DNA of 64,000 bases from Paractinoplanes ferrugineus. GTDB lineage: Bacteria; Actinomycetota; Actinomycetes; Mycobacteriales; Micromonosporaceae. The DNA lies in the NCBI RefSeq assembly GCF_016862195.1, contig NZ_BOMM01000049.1, positions 1-64,000 on the forward strand, in the 5' to 3' direction. Below are positions 15,546 through 24,317 of the stretch, piece by piece. The translations under genes and the position numbers were made by a program. Within the stretch, counting starts at the first letter, position 1. The number at the start of each line of letters is the position of its first letter. The notes under the pieces are model-generated. The model was not told the DNA's origin. It ran no database searches and was given only the letters and a program-made list of their open reading frames with translations.

Positions 15546-16724
15546 ATGCGGGTTCTGATTTCCGGCGCGGGCATTGCCGGGCCGGCACTGGCGCTGTGGT
15601 TGCACCGGGCGGGCGCCGACGTCACGGTGGTGGAGCGGGCGCCGGCGCCGCGGCCGGGTGGCCACGCGGTCGACGTGCGCGGGGTGGCCCGAGCCGTCGT
15701 CGAGAGGATGGGGATCCGCGAGGCGGTCCGCGCGAAGCAGATCGACGACCGCGGCTTCGCCCTGGTCGACGAGCACGGCCGGCGGCTGGCCGAGATGCCG
15801 GCCGACCTCTTCGGCGGCGAGGGCATCGTGGCCGAGATCGAGATCGCCCGGGGCGACCTGGCCCGGATCCTGCACGACGCGACCGCCGCGACGACCGACT
15901 ACCGCTTCGGCGACCGGATCGTGGCGATCGACCACGAGACGGTGACGTTCGCGAGCGGCCGCACCGAGCGCTTCGACGTGGTGGTCGGTGCCGACGGCGT
16001 ACGCTCCGGCGTCCGGCGGATCGCGTTCGGCCCGCACGCCGAGTTCGTCCGGCCGCTGGGTGGCTACAGCTCCTATTTCACCGTGGCCGACCCCGGCGAC
16101 CTCGACAACTGGTCCACCATGTTCAACGCGCCCGGGGGCCGGGCCGTGCTGGTTCGCCCCGAGGCCGGCGGCACCGCCAAGGCCAGTCTCAGCTTCCGGT
16201 CGCCGCCCCGTCACGACCGCATCTCCCGGGACGAGCAGGTGCGGGTGCTCACCGAGCGGTTCACCGGCCTCGGCTGGCGGGTCCCGGCCCTGCTGGCAGA
16301 GCTGCCGCGGGCCGACGACCTGTACTTCGACGAGGTCAGCCAGGTGCACGTCGAGACGTGGGCGCGCGGTCGGGTGGTGCTGCTGGGCGACGCCGGCTAT
16401 TGCGGCTCGCCGCTGGGTGGCCTGGGCACGAGCATGAGCCTGGTCGGGGCCTACGTCCTGGCCGGCGAGTTGAGCCGGGCCAGAACGCCGGAGCAGGGGT
16501 TCGCGGCCTATCAGGCGGAGATGGCCGACTACGTCGCGCAGGGCACCCGGCTGCCGCCCGGGGGGATCGCGATGTCCGCGCCCAACCGGCAGGTGATGAT
16601 CCGGGCGCGGGCGCTGTCGATGCGGATGATGGGGCGCTGGCCGATGCGGCAGATGCTGGCCAAGCAGTTCGGCAAGGCCGACGCGATCACCCTGCGGGAT
16701 TACGCGCCGGCCCAGGCCGGCTAA
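15546..16724 (+). CDS. FAD-dependent aromatic/antibiotic monooxygenase
   Basis: A 392-residue class A flavoprotein monooxygenase that would hydroxylate a small, probably aromatic, substrate with NAD(P)H and oxygen. It has the FAD motif ISGAGIAGPALALWLHRAGA, the DG motif VVGADGVRSGVRR and the ribose-binding GD motif VVLLGDAGYCGSPLGGLGTS. Size and layout recall tetracycline-destructase and rifampicin-monooxygenase relatives, but substrate identity is inference only. AGGAGG stands before the ATG. The divergent GntR-TetR chimera and the CTAGTAC operators point to induction by its substrate. Its 3' end overlaps the VOC gene by 4 bp. Confidence 0.88.
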   Translation: MRVLISGAGIAGPALALWLHRAGADVTVVERAPAPRPGGHAVDVRGVARAVVERMGIREAVRAKQIDDRGFALVDEHGRRLAEMPADLFGGEGIVAEIEIARGDLARILHDATAATTDYRFGDRIVAIDHETVTFASGRTERFDVVVGADGVRSGVRRIAFGPHAEFVRPLGGYSSYFTVADPGDLDNWSTMFNAPGGRAVLVRPEAGGTAKASLSFRSPPRHDRISRDEQVRVLTERFTGLGWRVPALLAELPRADDLYFDEVSQVHVETWARGRVVLLGDAGYCGSPLGGLGTSMSLVGAYVLAGELSRARTPEQGFAAYQAEMADYVAQGTRLPPGGIAMSAPNRQVMIRARALSMRMMGRWPMRQMLAKQFGKADAITLRDYAPAQAG

Positions 16725-17086
16725 CTACGCAGGCACAGGTCGAACGGCTGGCCACCGGGGTCGAGCAGGACCCGCCACCGGTCCGGCTGCGGTTGCTCGG
16801 CCGGCTTGCTCGCACCGAGCGCGAGCGCCTGCTCCTCGGCCTTGTCCAGGTCGTCGACGTGGAAGTCGAGGTGGTACCGCTTGGGCCCGGCCTCGGCCGG
16901 CCAGCCCGGCCCCGAATAGCCGGGCACCTGGCCGAAGCCGAGGCTGGTGGAGCCGTCGCCGATCATGGCGTACTCGGCCTGGCTGTGCAGCACCTCCCAG
17001 CCGAGCAGTTGCGAGTAGAAGGACGCCTGCGCCGCCGGGTCCTCGGCGTCCAGGTTGATCATCGCGAGCGAAGCAATTCCGGTCAT
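16721..17086 (-). CDS. VOC-family (glyoxalase/bleomycin-resistance-like) protein
   Basis: A 121-residue single-module VOC protein with the two beta-alpha-beta-beta-beta repeats expected: MINLDAEDPAAQASFYSQLLGWEV and later YHLDFHVDDLDKAEEQALALGA, ending DPGGQPFDLCL. VOC proteins bind a metal or sequester small ligands; a resistance or isomerase/dioxygenase role cannot be chosen here. I start at the ATG at 17086, which opens the first module; a start at 17116 would add ten residues. It is convergent with the monooxygenase and downstream of nothing on its strand. Confidence 0.85.
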   Translation of the reverse strand: MTGIASLAMINLDAEDPAAQASFYSQLLGWEVLHSQAEYAMIGDGSTSLGFGQVPGYSGPGWPAEAGPKRYHLDFHVDDLDKAEEQALALGASKPAEQPQPDRWRVLLDPGGQPFDLCLRS

Positions 17087-17128
17087 GACCCCGATCCTCG
17101 CCCGAGAGGCTGACATCTTCTGTCAGGT

Positions 17129-19168
17129 TCACTTGAGATAGACCAAGCCGTCGAGCACCACGCCGGGCCGTCCCGGCGTGCCCTCGACCTCGACCCGCAC
17201 CGTGTGCGAGCCGCTCGTGGGCCAGGACCGCGACCAGATGGCCTGCCGATAGACGGTCTGCGGCGAGCCCAGGTCGAGGACGCCCAGGTCGTCGCCGTCC
17301 ACGAAGACCCGCAGCCGGCCCGACTGCGCCGCCCGGCTCACCGCGAGGGCCGCCGAGCTGCCGGTGAACTGCCAGGTGGCGGACGATCCGGCGGCGGTGG
17401 CGCCGAGCGCCACCCCGCCGAGATAGCCGGGGTTGGTCAGGGTGCGCCACGTTCCGGTCCGGTCGGCGGCGGCTTCGGAGGCGACCACCGGGGTACGCGT
17501 GACCGCCCCGTCCACGGTGTTGCCGGCCCGGTCGGCCGCCCGCAACGCGAAGGTGGCCGGGCGTCCGGGGGCGAGCGTGCCGTTGCGGCTGTGCACGGTG
17601 CCGAGGTCGAGCATCGACGGCCCGGTCAGCGCGACGGCGGCGATGCCGTTCTCGTCGGTGGCGGTCCACTGCAGCTGGACCGGCACCGAGCCGTCGAGGG
17701 AGCCGGTCCGCAGGGCCAGGGCGGGGCCGCCGGTGAACCGCGGGGCGACCACGTCCGAGATGACCTTGGCGCCGACCATCGTCGCCTTCCCGGACAGGTG
17801 CAGCGCCCTGATCGTCACGACGTGGCCGCCCGGGCGCAGGCGTAGCGCGGTGGTGCGGTGGCTGCCCGGCGTGGCCACGGCGAGCTCACCATCGACGTAC
17901 GCCTCGAAGCGGTTGATCAGCGCACTCGGTGTGATCATGTTCCAGAGCGGGCGGATCAGCCCTTTCGTGTAGAGCGTCGTGCCGTACTTCGAAGCGCCCG
18001 GCATCCGCAGGTAGCGCAGGCCGTAAGGGGCCGCCCCGGCGATCTCCCGGATCGCCGGGAGCTGGCGGTAGAGGCTGTCGCCGGGGCAGTCGGTGCGGCC
18101 GGCGTCGCGGTGGCCGGAGATCCGCCAGAGCGCCGCCCGGCTGCCGAGCGGGTAACGCGGGCCGCCGCCGGAGGTGAGCACCACCTTGCCCGCCGGCGCG
18201 TTGCCGGCCGCACCCAGCTTGTAGGCGGCCACCGTGGCGATCGCGGTGCGCACCGTCGACGAGACGCCGACCTGGCCGTACGTGCCGATCACGGCGATCG
18301 CGCTGGCGTTCGAGTTGAAGCCCATGGTGTGCGCACCGAGCACCATGCGGTTCACCCCGCCACGGCGGCCCTCGAAGATCCGGCCGCACTTGTCGACCAG
18401 GAAGTTGTAGCCGATGTCGTCCCAGCCCTTGGTCCTGACCTGGTAGGCCTGGATGCCCCGGACGATCGCGGCCGAGTCGGCGCAGCTGTAGCCGTTGCCG
18501 CTGGCCGTGTGGTGCACGAAGAAGACCTGGGCCGGTCCGGTGTAGGTGGGCGCGGCCCGGACGATCGCCTCGTTGGCGCGCCAGCCGGCCCGGGTGACCA
18601 TGCGCGGAACCGGCCGGGTGGGGAGCGGCACCACCCCCGTCGCCCGCCGCGCCGACGGAGCGGGCCGGGCGTCGCCCGCACGTTCGGGGGCCGCCCGATC
18701 GGCCGTGGTGCCGGTGGCCGGGGCGGCGTCCGGGTTGATCAGGTCGACGCGCAGGCCGGCCGGGAAGGGTCGGCGGGCGCCCACGATCCGCGCCTCGACG
18801 CCGGCGGAGGCGCCCACCCAGACCGGGTCGGAGGCGCCGCGGCGGTCGCCGGCCGCGCTGCCGTCCGCTTCCAGCGACTGCCATGCCGTCCATCGACCGG
18901 TGTTCGTGGCGCGAGTGCGGACCTGGATCGTGCCGTCGACGGCCGCCCGCGGGTCGGCCCAGGTGACACCGAGCATGCTGAACGGCTTGGTGGCGTGGCC
19001 GTGCGTGGCGTCGGCGAAGGAGATCTGCTGGACGGCCGGCCCGGCGCCCGGCCCGGCAGTCGCGGGCGAGACCGCGGCGGTCCCGACGGTGATGGTGGTG
19101 GTGGCCAGGAGAAGGGCGGCGCGAAGTTTCGTCCGATATCGGTACACGTGAACCCCCGTGGTCCTCAT
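17129..19168 (-). CDS. Secreted PGRP-type N-acetylmuramoyl-L-alanine amidase
   Basis: A 679-residue exported cell-wall amidase, predicted to cut the lactyl-peptide bond of peptidoglycan. A signal peptide covers about residues 1-38 (LRAALLLATTTITVGTAAVS then PATAGP). After a beta-rich N-region and a low-complexity linker, the PGRP/Amidase_2 domain (about 190-370) shows zinc ligands in VFFVHHTASG, and in ISGHRDAGRTDCPGD, so it should be active. The C-terminal 300 residues look like beta-sandwich domains that may bind wall polymers. The ATG at 19168 has no good ribosome site; a GTG seven codons later, preceded by GGGGG, is an alternative. It is divergent from the GGDEF-EAL gene. Confidence 0.9.
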   Translation of the reverse strand: MRTTGVHVYRYRTKLRAALLLATTTITVGTAAVSPATAGPGAGPAVQQISFADATHGHATKPFSMLGVTWADPRAAVDGTIQVRTRATNTGRWTAWQSLEADGSAAGDRRGASDPVWVGASAGVEARIVGARRPFPAGLRVDLINPDAAPATGTTADRAAPERAGDARPAPSARRATGVVPLPTRPVPRMVTRAGWRANEAIVRAAPTYTGPAQVFFVHHTASGNGYSCADSAAIVRGIQAYQVRTKGWDDIGYNFLVDKCGRIFEGRRGGVNRMVLGAHTMGFNSNASAIAVIGTYGQVGVSSTVRTAIATVAAYKLGAAGNAPAGKVVLTSGGGPRYPLGSRAALWRISGHRDAGRTDCPGDSLYRQLPAIREIAGAAPYGLRYLRMPGASKYGTTLYTKGLIRPLWNMITPSALINRFEAYVDGELAVATPGSHRTTALRLRPGGHVVTIRALHLSGKATMVGAKVISDVVAPRFTGGPALALRTGSLDGSVPVQLQWTATDENGIAAVALTGPSMLDLGTVHSRNGTLAPGRPATFALRAADRAGNTVDGAVTRTPVVASEAAADRTGTWRTLTNPGYLGGVALGATAAGSSATWQFTGSSAALAVSRAAQSGRLRVFVDGDDLGVLDLGSPQTVYRQAIWSRSWPTSGSHTVRVEVEGTPGRPGVVLDGLVYLK

Positions 19169-19338
19169 TTGGTCGAGCCAGGAGCCACGTTGCCGTTCAG
19201 GTGTCGCACCCGTCCCGGAAACTACGAACTAAGTCGAAGGATTTTCAGGTACAAAAACGGCAAACCGGACTAACGTCCGTAGCCGTCGTCACCCGGGATT
19301 CGATAAAGATCCGCCGTCGGGTGCCGATGGAAGGGGGC

Positions 19339-21630
19339 GTGACCACAGCCGACGCTCTTGCCGGACGCCCCGGGCCGGTACGCGCCCGCTGGGCCTGGGG
19401 GCACGTGGCGGTCGGGCTGACGCTGGTCGCGATCTACGGTTTCGGCCCGGTCCCGTGGCAGAGCCCGGTCATGGCCCTCGGCATCGTCCTCGGCATGGTG
19501 GCGCTGTCCGTCGGGCCCACCCGCAACCTCGCCCCGGCCGACCGGCTGCCGTACCGGTTGGTGCGCGCCGCCGCCGGGCTGTTCATCGTGGCGACGATCA
19601 TCCGGGCGGTCGTGCCGAGCACCATGGCCACGCCGCCGACGGCCATCGCACTGATCCCCAACTCGTTCGTGGTCCCGGCGTACCTCTGCCTGGGTTATGC
19701 CTTTCTGGTGCTGCTGCGTCGGCGGCGCGCCGCCGACGACGACCCCGCACGGGTCGACGCGGTCCTGGTCGGGCTCGCCGCCGCGTTCGTGACCTGGACG
19801 TTCGTCATCTCCCCGGCCGTCTACTCGGCCGACCTCTCCGCCCTGCAGGTGCTCGACGCGCTGTTCCCGATCATCGACGTGGTCATGCTGATCCTGGTCG
19901 CGCAGCTCATGCTGGCCGGCGGGGTGCGGCAGGCCGCGCTCTGGCTGATGATCGTCGCGGCCGCCTGCATGTTCGTCGGCGACCTGCTGTTCACCCTGCG
20001 GGACGCCCAGCTGATCGACATCTCGCAGACCCCGAGCAACGCCGCTTTCCTGCTGATGTTCGTGCTGATCCCGGCGGCGTCGCTGCACCCGTCGACCCGG
20101 ACCCTGGTGCAGCCGCAGAAGATCGTCGTGCGGGACATGAGCAAGCTACGGATGACCGTGATCGGTCTGGTCGTGGTCGTGCCGACGATCATCACGTCGT
20201 TGATGCCCGCCGGCTCGGTGCTGAACGACCTGGTCCGCGCCGGGCTGTGCGCGATGATCGTGCTCAGCGTGCTGGGCCGGGTGGTGCGCTCCAACAACTC
20301 GCGGGTGCGCGCCGAGCTGATGACCCGGCGCCGGGCCACCCACGACGCGCTCACCGACCTGCCGAACCGTGAGCTGCTCTCGGAGACCGTGGCCGCCTGG
20401 GCCGACCGGGCGACCACCGAGCACCTCGAGATCAGTCTGCTCTTCATCGACCTCGACCGGTTCAAGATGATCAACGACCACTGGGGGCCGGAGGTCGGTG
20501 ACGAGCTGCTGTGCGCGGTCGCCGGCCGGCTCGGCGAGCAGGTGCGCGCCGAGGACGTGGTCGCCCGCATCGGCGGGGACGAGTTCGTGATCGCCCTGGC
20601 CAGCGCGTCGCACGAGCGGCTCGCCGAGTCGCTCGCCGATCGGTTGCTCGTCGAGTTCGCCAGACCGTTCCGGCTGTCGGTCGGCGAGGTGGTCGTGTCG
20701 GCGTCGATCGGTGTCGCCAAGTCGGCCGGCGGGGCGCACGCGCTGGAACTGATCCGGGACGCCGACACCGCGATGTACAAGGCCAAGGGGGCGGGCCGCA
20801 ACGCCTACGCCATGTTCGACACCTCGCTGCGTGAACAGATCCGTGACCGGGTCAAGCTGGAGCAGGCACTACGTGGCGCCCTCGATCGCGGCGAGCTGGC
20901 CGTGCACTTCCAGCCGATCGTCGACATCGTCACCGACGAGCTCGACGGCTTCGAGGCGCTGATGCGCTGGAACTCGCCCGAGCTGGGCTTCGTCTCGCCC
21001 GTCGAGTTCATCCCGATCGCCGAGGAGACCGGCCTGATCGAGGAGATGGGCGCCTGGATGCTCCGCGAATCGGTGCGCCAGCTGCAGGAGTGGCTCGACG
21101 TTCGCGGCCCCGACGCCCGGCCGCTGCACGTGTCGGTGAACGTGGCGGTCCGCCAGCTGAGCGACGGCTCGCTCGTCAAGCTCGTCGACGACACCCTGCG
21201 CGAGAGCGGGCTGCCGCCGAGGGCGTTGTGGCTGGAGATCACCGAGTCCGGCGTGATGGCAGACATCGAGGCCGCGTTGCTGACCCTGAACGCGCTGCAC
21301 GCGCTCGGCGTCACGCTCTGCATCGACGACTTCGGCACCGGCTACTCGTCGCTCAGCTACCTGCACCGGCTCCCGGTCGGCATCGTGAAGATCGACCGCT
21401 CGTTCATCGACGACGTCGGCGCGGCCGGCGCCAACGAGCCGATCGTGCGCGCGGTCCTGGCGATGACCCATGCGATGGGCCACCGGGTGGTCGCCGAGGG
21501 CGTGGAGACCGAGGTCCAGCGGGACTGGCTCCGCGCCCAGGGCTGCGACCTGGTGCAGGGCTGGTTCTACGGCAAGGCCGAGCGCGCCGAGGACCTCACG
21601 AGCTGGATCGAGCGTCCGGTCCCGGCGTAA
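19339..21630 (+). CDS. Membrane GGDEF-EAL c-di-GMP signalling protein
   Basis: About 763 residues. The N-terminal 290 residues hold roughly eight membrane helices, probably a sensor. The GGDEF domain has RIGGDEFVIAL (near residue 412) intact, so diguanylate cyclase activity is possible. The EAL domain keeps FEALMRW, VSVNVAVRQL, ITESG, IDDFGTGYSSLSYL, VKIDRSFID and VVAEGVET, the metal and catalytic residues of an active phosphodiesterase. A bifunctional enzyme or one with a regulatory GGDEF is possible. The GTG at 19339 follows GGAAGG; an ATG four codons upstream is an alternative. It overlaps the convergent TetR gene by 35 bp. Confidence 0.92.
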   Translation: MTTADALAGRPGPVRARWAWGHVAVGLTLVAIYGFGPVPWQSPVMALGIVLGMVALSVGPTRNLAPADRLPYRLVRAAAGLFIVATIIRAVVPSTMATPPTAIALIPNSFVVPAYLCLGYAFLVLLRRRRAADDDPARVDAVLVGLAAAFVTWTFVISPAVYSADLSALQVLDALFPIIDVVMLILVAQLMLAGGVRQAALWLMIVAAACMFVGDLLFTLRDAQLIDISQTPSNAAFLLMFVLIPAASLHPSTRTLVQPQKIVVRDMSKLRMTVIGLVVVVPTIITSLMPAGSVLNDLVRAGLCAMIVLSVLGRVVRSNNSRVRAELMTRRRATHDALTDLPNRELLSETVAAWADRATTEHLEISLLFIDLDRFKMINDHWGPEVGDELLCAVAGRLGEQVRAEDVVARIGGDEFVIALASASHERLAESLADRLLVEFARPFRLSVGEVVVSASIGVAKSAGGAHALELIRDADTAMYKAKGAGRNAYAMFDTSLREQIRDRVKLEQALRGALDRGELAVHFQPIVDIVTDELDGFEALMRWNSPELGFVSPVEFIPIAEETGLIEEMGAWMLRESVRQLQEWLDVRGPDARPLHVSVNVAVRQLSDGSLVKLVDDTLRESGLPPRALWLEITESGVMADIEAALLTLNALHALGVTLCIDDFGTGYSSLSYLHRLPVGIVKIDRSFIDDVGAAGANEPIVRAVLAMTHAMGHRVVAEGVETEVQRDWLRAQGCDLVQGWFYGKAERAEDLTSWIERPVPA

Positions 21631-22276
21631 CCGCCCGGGACACCGAAGGCGTGACCGCCTGGGACACCAGGCCGGTGATCATCCAGCCGGCGATGCGCTC
21701 GAAGGACGGCTCCCGGCTCGGCCCGGAGGCCGCCAGGACCCCGGCGAGGTGCGGGAAGTCGCCACTGGCCACCGCCTCGGTGAGCAGGTCCACCTGCGCC
21801 GACGTGGGGGTGGCACCGGCCCGCTCGTTCGTCACGTAGGACGCCACAAAACCGGTGATCAGGGCGATCAGCTCCATCCTGGTGGAGCCGTCCAGGCCGG
21901 TCGGCTCGAGGGCGGCCAGGCCATGCTCCAGGTAGTCCAGCATGTGCCGGCCGGTCAGGCGGCGGTCGGGCAGGGCCGCGGGCAGCCACGGGTGGGCGAG
22001 CATCAGGGTGCGCTGGGCGGCGGCGAGCGCCATCAGATCCGTACGCCAATCGCCGGTGATCTCCATTTTCGGCCGGGCCGCCCCGGCCCGGTCGACCATC
22101 AGGTCCAGCAGGCGTTCCTTGTCGGGGACGTAGGTGTAGAGGGACATCGCGCCCGCCCCGATCTCGGTGGCGATCCGGCGCATGGTGACCGCGGCGATCC
22201 CTTCCGTGTCGGCCAGCCCGATCGCGGCGTCCACGACCTGCTCCCGGGTGTGCGCCGGCGGGCGTCCACGAACCAT
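21596..22276 (-). CDS. TetR-family regulator
   Basis: A 226-residue TetR protein. The helix-turn-helix is TREQVVDAAIGLADTEGIAA followed by RRIATEIGAGAMSLYTYVPD, and the rest is an all-helical ligand domain of the TetR_C type. AGGAGG lies six bases before the ATG. The gene opposite its start is only a remnant and a 48-residue membrane protein, so its target is not obvious; autoregulation is likely. The last codons extend into the convergent GGDEF-EAL gene, and the C-terminal tail is Ser/Pro/Thr rich and probably unstructured. Confidence 0.9.
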   Translation of the reverse strand: MVRGRPPAHTREQVVDAAIGLADTEGIAAVTMRRIATEIGAGAMSLYTYVPDKERLLDLMVDRAGAARPKMEITGDWRTDLMALAAAQRTLMLAHPWLPAALPDRRLTGRHMLDYLEHGLAALEPTGLDGSTRMELIALITGFVASYVTNERAGATPTSAQVDLLTEAVASGDFPHLAGVLAASGPSREPSFERIAGWMITGLVSQAVTPSVSRAVTPGPDARSSS

Positions 22277-22443
22277 CGATGCCTCCTGCTCCTATTTTCA
22301 GTACAGCGTCCGAGAAACTTGCTTCGATCGCTGCTGCGCCCCCTGGCTGCGCACCGGAATCCCACCCCTGGCGTAACGAGGGTGCCGACGCTCAGGCCAC
22401 TGTCGCCGGCCGCCGACCCGCCGCCGGAGTGGAAGGCGCCGTC

Positions 22444-22602
22444 ATGCCGGTCGGCCCCGCCGGCCCGGACGACTTCTTCTGGCGCGGCGGCGCCTTCGGG
22501 CCCGAGCGCGCGCCGATCGGTGGCATCGGCCACCGCTTCCAGCCCGGCCACCGGATCCGGCTGATGGTCGCGGGCGATGCCCACCCGGTTGCCGGTGGTT
22601 TA
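22444..22602 (+). pseudogene. Possible remnant of a CocE/NonD-type hydrolase C-terminus
   Basis: In frame with, but upstream of, the 48-residue gene, the translation contains GHRFQPGHRIRLMVAGDAHP. This resembles the C-terminal jelly-roll motif of CocE/X-Pro dipeptidyl-peptidase hydrolases (F-x-x-GHR-[LI]-R). No catalytic alpha/beta-hydrolase part is present and the frame has no credible start. I read it as a possible decayed gene end; chance similarity is not excluded. It lies in the 380-bp gap between the TetR start and the small membrane gene, in which I see nothing else. Confidence 0.3.
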
Positions 22603-22659
22603 GCCGCCTTGATCGGTGGGGTAATGCGTCGCCGCCACCCCACCGATCGAGGAGAAACA

Positions 22660-22806
22660 ATGCCTATCCAGGGAATCTTCTATCTGCTCGCCGTCATCCT
22701 GCTGGTTCTCGCCGCCCTGCCGATCGGCACCCGCGGCATCAGCCTGGCTCTGCTCGGCGCCGCCTTCGCCCTGCTCGGCTACAGCTGGGACACCATCACC
22801 GGCTGA
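22660..22806 (+). CDS. Small 48-residue membrane protein
   Basis: A short gene with a clear ribosome site (GAGGAGA six bases before the ATG). The product consists almost wholly of two membrane segments, FYLLAVILLVLAALPIG and ISLALLGAAFALLGYS, joined by a short positively charged turn. No family name is offered. It overlaps the convergent oxidoreductase gene by 11 bp. It may be a stress-related or accessory membrane peptide. Confidence 0.7.
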   Translation: MPIQGIFYLLAVILLVLAALPIGTRGISLALLGAAFALLGYSWDTITG

Positions 22807-23719
22807 GCCCGCCCGGCTCGACGATCAGGACCACCTTGCCGCGGCCGTGCCGGGACTCGACCACCCGGTGCGCCGCGACCACCTCGGCCAGTGGATAGGC
22901 CCGCACCGGCATGGTGACCTGGCCCTTTGCGGCTCGATCGAGCACCGCGGCCAGACGACGCGGGTCACGGCCGGCGCGCACCACCCGGACCCCGTGCCCG
23001 GCGGCGGCCTTGTCGTCCACAATGGTGCCGATCCGATCCGGGGCGACCCCGAGCGACACCGACTGGGCGATCGCGGCACCACCCGCGGCGTCGAGCGCCA
23101 CGGTCGGCTGATGCCCCGTCGCGCGTACGGCATCCGGCAGTCGATCGCCGTAGGCGACCGGGATCGCCCCCAGCTGCCGCAGGTAATCGTGATTGCCGGG
23201 CGACGCCGTGCCGATGACCGTGGCCCCCGCCCGCACCGCGAGTTGCACCGCGACCGTCCCCACACTCCCGGCCGCGGCATGCACCAGCAGCACGTCGTCC
23301 GCGTCGACGGCCAGCTCGGCGAGCGCCCCGGTCGCCGTCTGCGACGCCGCGACGAGCGCGGCGGCGGTCGGGAAATCCAGCCTTTCGGGCTTGCGCACCA
23401 CCTGCCGCGCGGGCACGCGGAGCAACTCCGCGTGACCGTTGAACATGGTCGAACCCAGCACGGCGTCGCCCACCCGCAGCCGGCCCTCTACGCCGGCCCC
23501 GAGCTTGTCGACCACCCCCGCGTATTCCTGGCCGAGTTGCTGCGGGAAGGTCACCGGCGCCCAGGACATGACGCCCTGCCGAAATCCGACATCGAACGGC
23601 TGCACACCCGCCGCAAGCACCCGGACTCGCACCTCGCCGGGCGCCGGCTCGGGGTCCGGCAGGTCGACAATACGCAGCACATCGGGCGTTCCGAAGCGCT
23701 CGAACACGACGGCTCTCAT
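22796..23719 (-). CDS. Quinone-oxidoreductase-type zinc-free alcohol dehydrogenase
   Basis: A 307-residue MDR-superfamily oxidoreductase that would reduce quinones or enones with NADPH. It starts MRAVVFERFGTPDVLRIVDL, has the GroES-like half with LGQEYAGVVDKLGAGVEG, and the Rossmann motif VLLVHAAAGSVGTVAVQLAV. The cysteine/histidine zinc ligands of true alcohol dehydrogenases are missing, as in QOR proteins. The ATG at 23719 follows GGGTGA. The gene is alone on its strand and divergent from the small membrane-protein gene at 23806. Confidence 0.88.
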   Translation of the reverse strand: MRAVVFERFGTPDVLRIVDLPDPEPAPGEVRVRVLAAGVQPFDVGFRQGVMSWAPVTFPQQLGQEYAGVVDKLGAGVEGRLRVGDAVLGSTMFNGHAELLRVPARQVVRKPERLDFPTAAALVAASQTATGALAELAVDADDVLLVHAAAGSVGTVAVQLAVRAGATVIGTASPGNHDYLRQLGAIPVAYGDRLPDAVRATGHQPTVALDAAGGAAIAQSVSLGVAPDRIGTIVDDKAAAGHGVRVVRAGRDPRRLAAVLDRAAKGQVTMPVRAYPLAEVVAAHRVVESRHGRGKVVLIVEPGGLSR

Positions 23720-23805
23720 GGGTGTCACCCTGCGAGCTGAACCGAGGTTGAGGTCAAGACCGCCAGACCTTATTCTTTGCGCTCGCCGATCATGGGGAGC
23801 TGACC

Positions 23806-24273
23806 TTGTACCCGCAACAACCACAGCAGCAGCCGTCGGGCAGCGGCATCGCGCTGACTACCAAATATCACTGGATGACCTTCATGCTGGCTCTCTTCAA
23901 GCCGGTCATCGAGATCAACGGCCAGCGGGTCGGCAACGCCTGGGGCCGCCAGATCATCCCGCTGCAGCCCGGCCAGTACCACCTGCACGTGCACGTTCCG
24001 TACCTGTGGCCGCTCGGCAAGGCCGATCTGCCCATCAACGTCTACGCCGGGCAGACCGTCGAGATCGAGTACCGCGCCCCCCTGATCGCCTTCATCGGCG
24101 GCGCCATGGGTGCCCCGCCGCAGAAGTGGCCCGGCCTGGTCTTCACCATCATCATGTTCGCCGTGGTCGGCGTCCTGATCCTGTGCGCCTGCGGCGGCAC
24201 CATCCTCGCCGCCTCGACGTCGAACAGCACCTCCGCCGACACCTTCCACGCGGTGACGCAGCTACTCCACTGA
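23806..24273 (+). CDS. Hypothetical membrane-anchored protein
   Basis: A 155-residue protein of unknown function, starting at TTG after GGGGAG. A short Gln/Pro-rich N-terminus (YPQQPQQQPSGSG) leads into a beta-rich domain (VIEINGQRVGNAWGRQIIPL, QYHLHVHVPYLW, INVYAGQTVEIEYRAP) and then a membrane segment LVFTIIMFAVVGVLILCACG near the C-terminus. The beta part recalls carbohydrate-binding or PEGA-like modules but without firm match. The domain would face the cytoplasm or outside depending on topology. Confidence 0.72.
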   Translation: MYPQQPQQQPSGSGIALTTKYHWMTFMLALFKPVIEINGQRVGNAWGRQIIPLQPGQYHLHVHVPYLWPLGKADLPINVYAGQTVEIEYRAPLIAFIGGAMGAPPQKWPGLVFTIIMFAVVGVLILCACGGTILAASTSNSTSADTFHAVTQLLH

Positions 24274-24317
24274 GCGACTGAGGTGACCGGTCGGCCAGGC
24301 ATCGCTACGGTAGTGCC

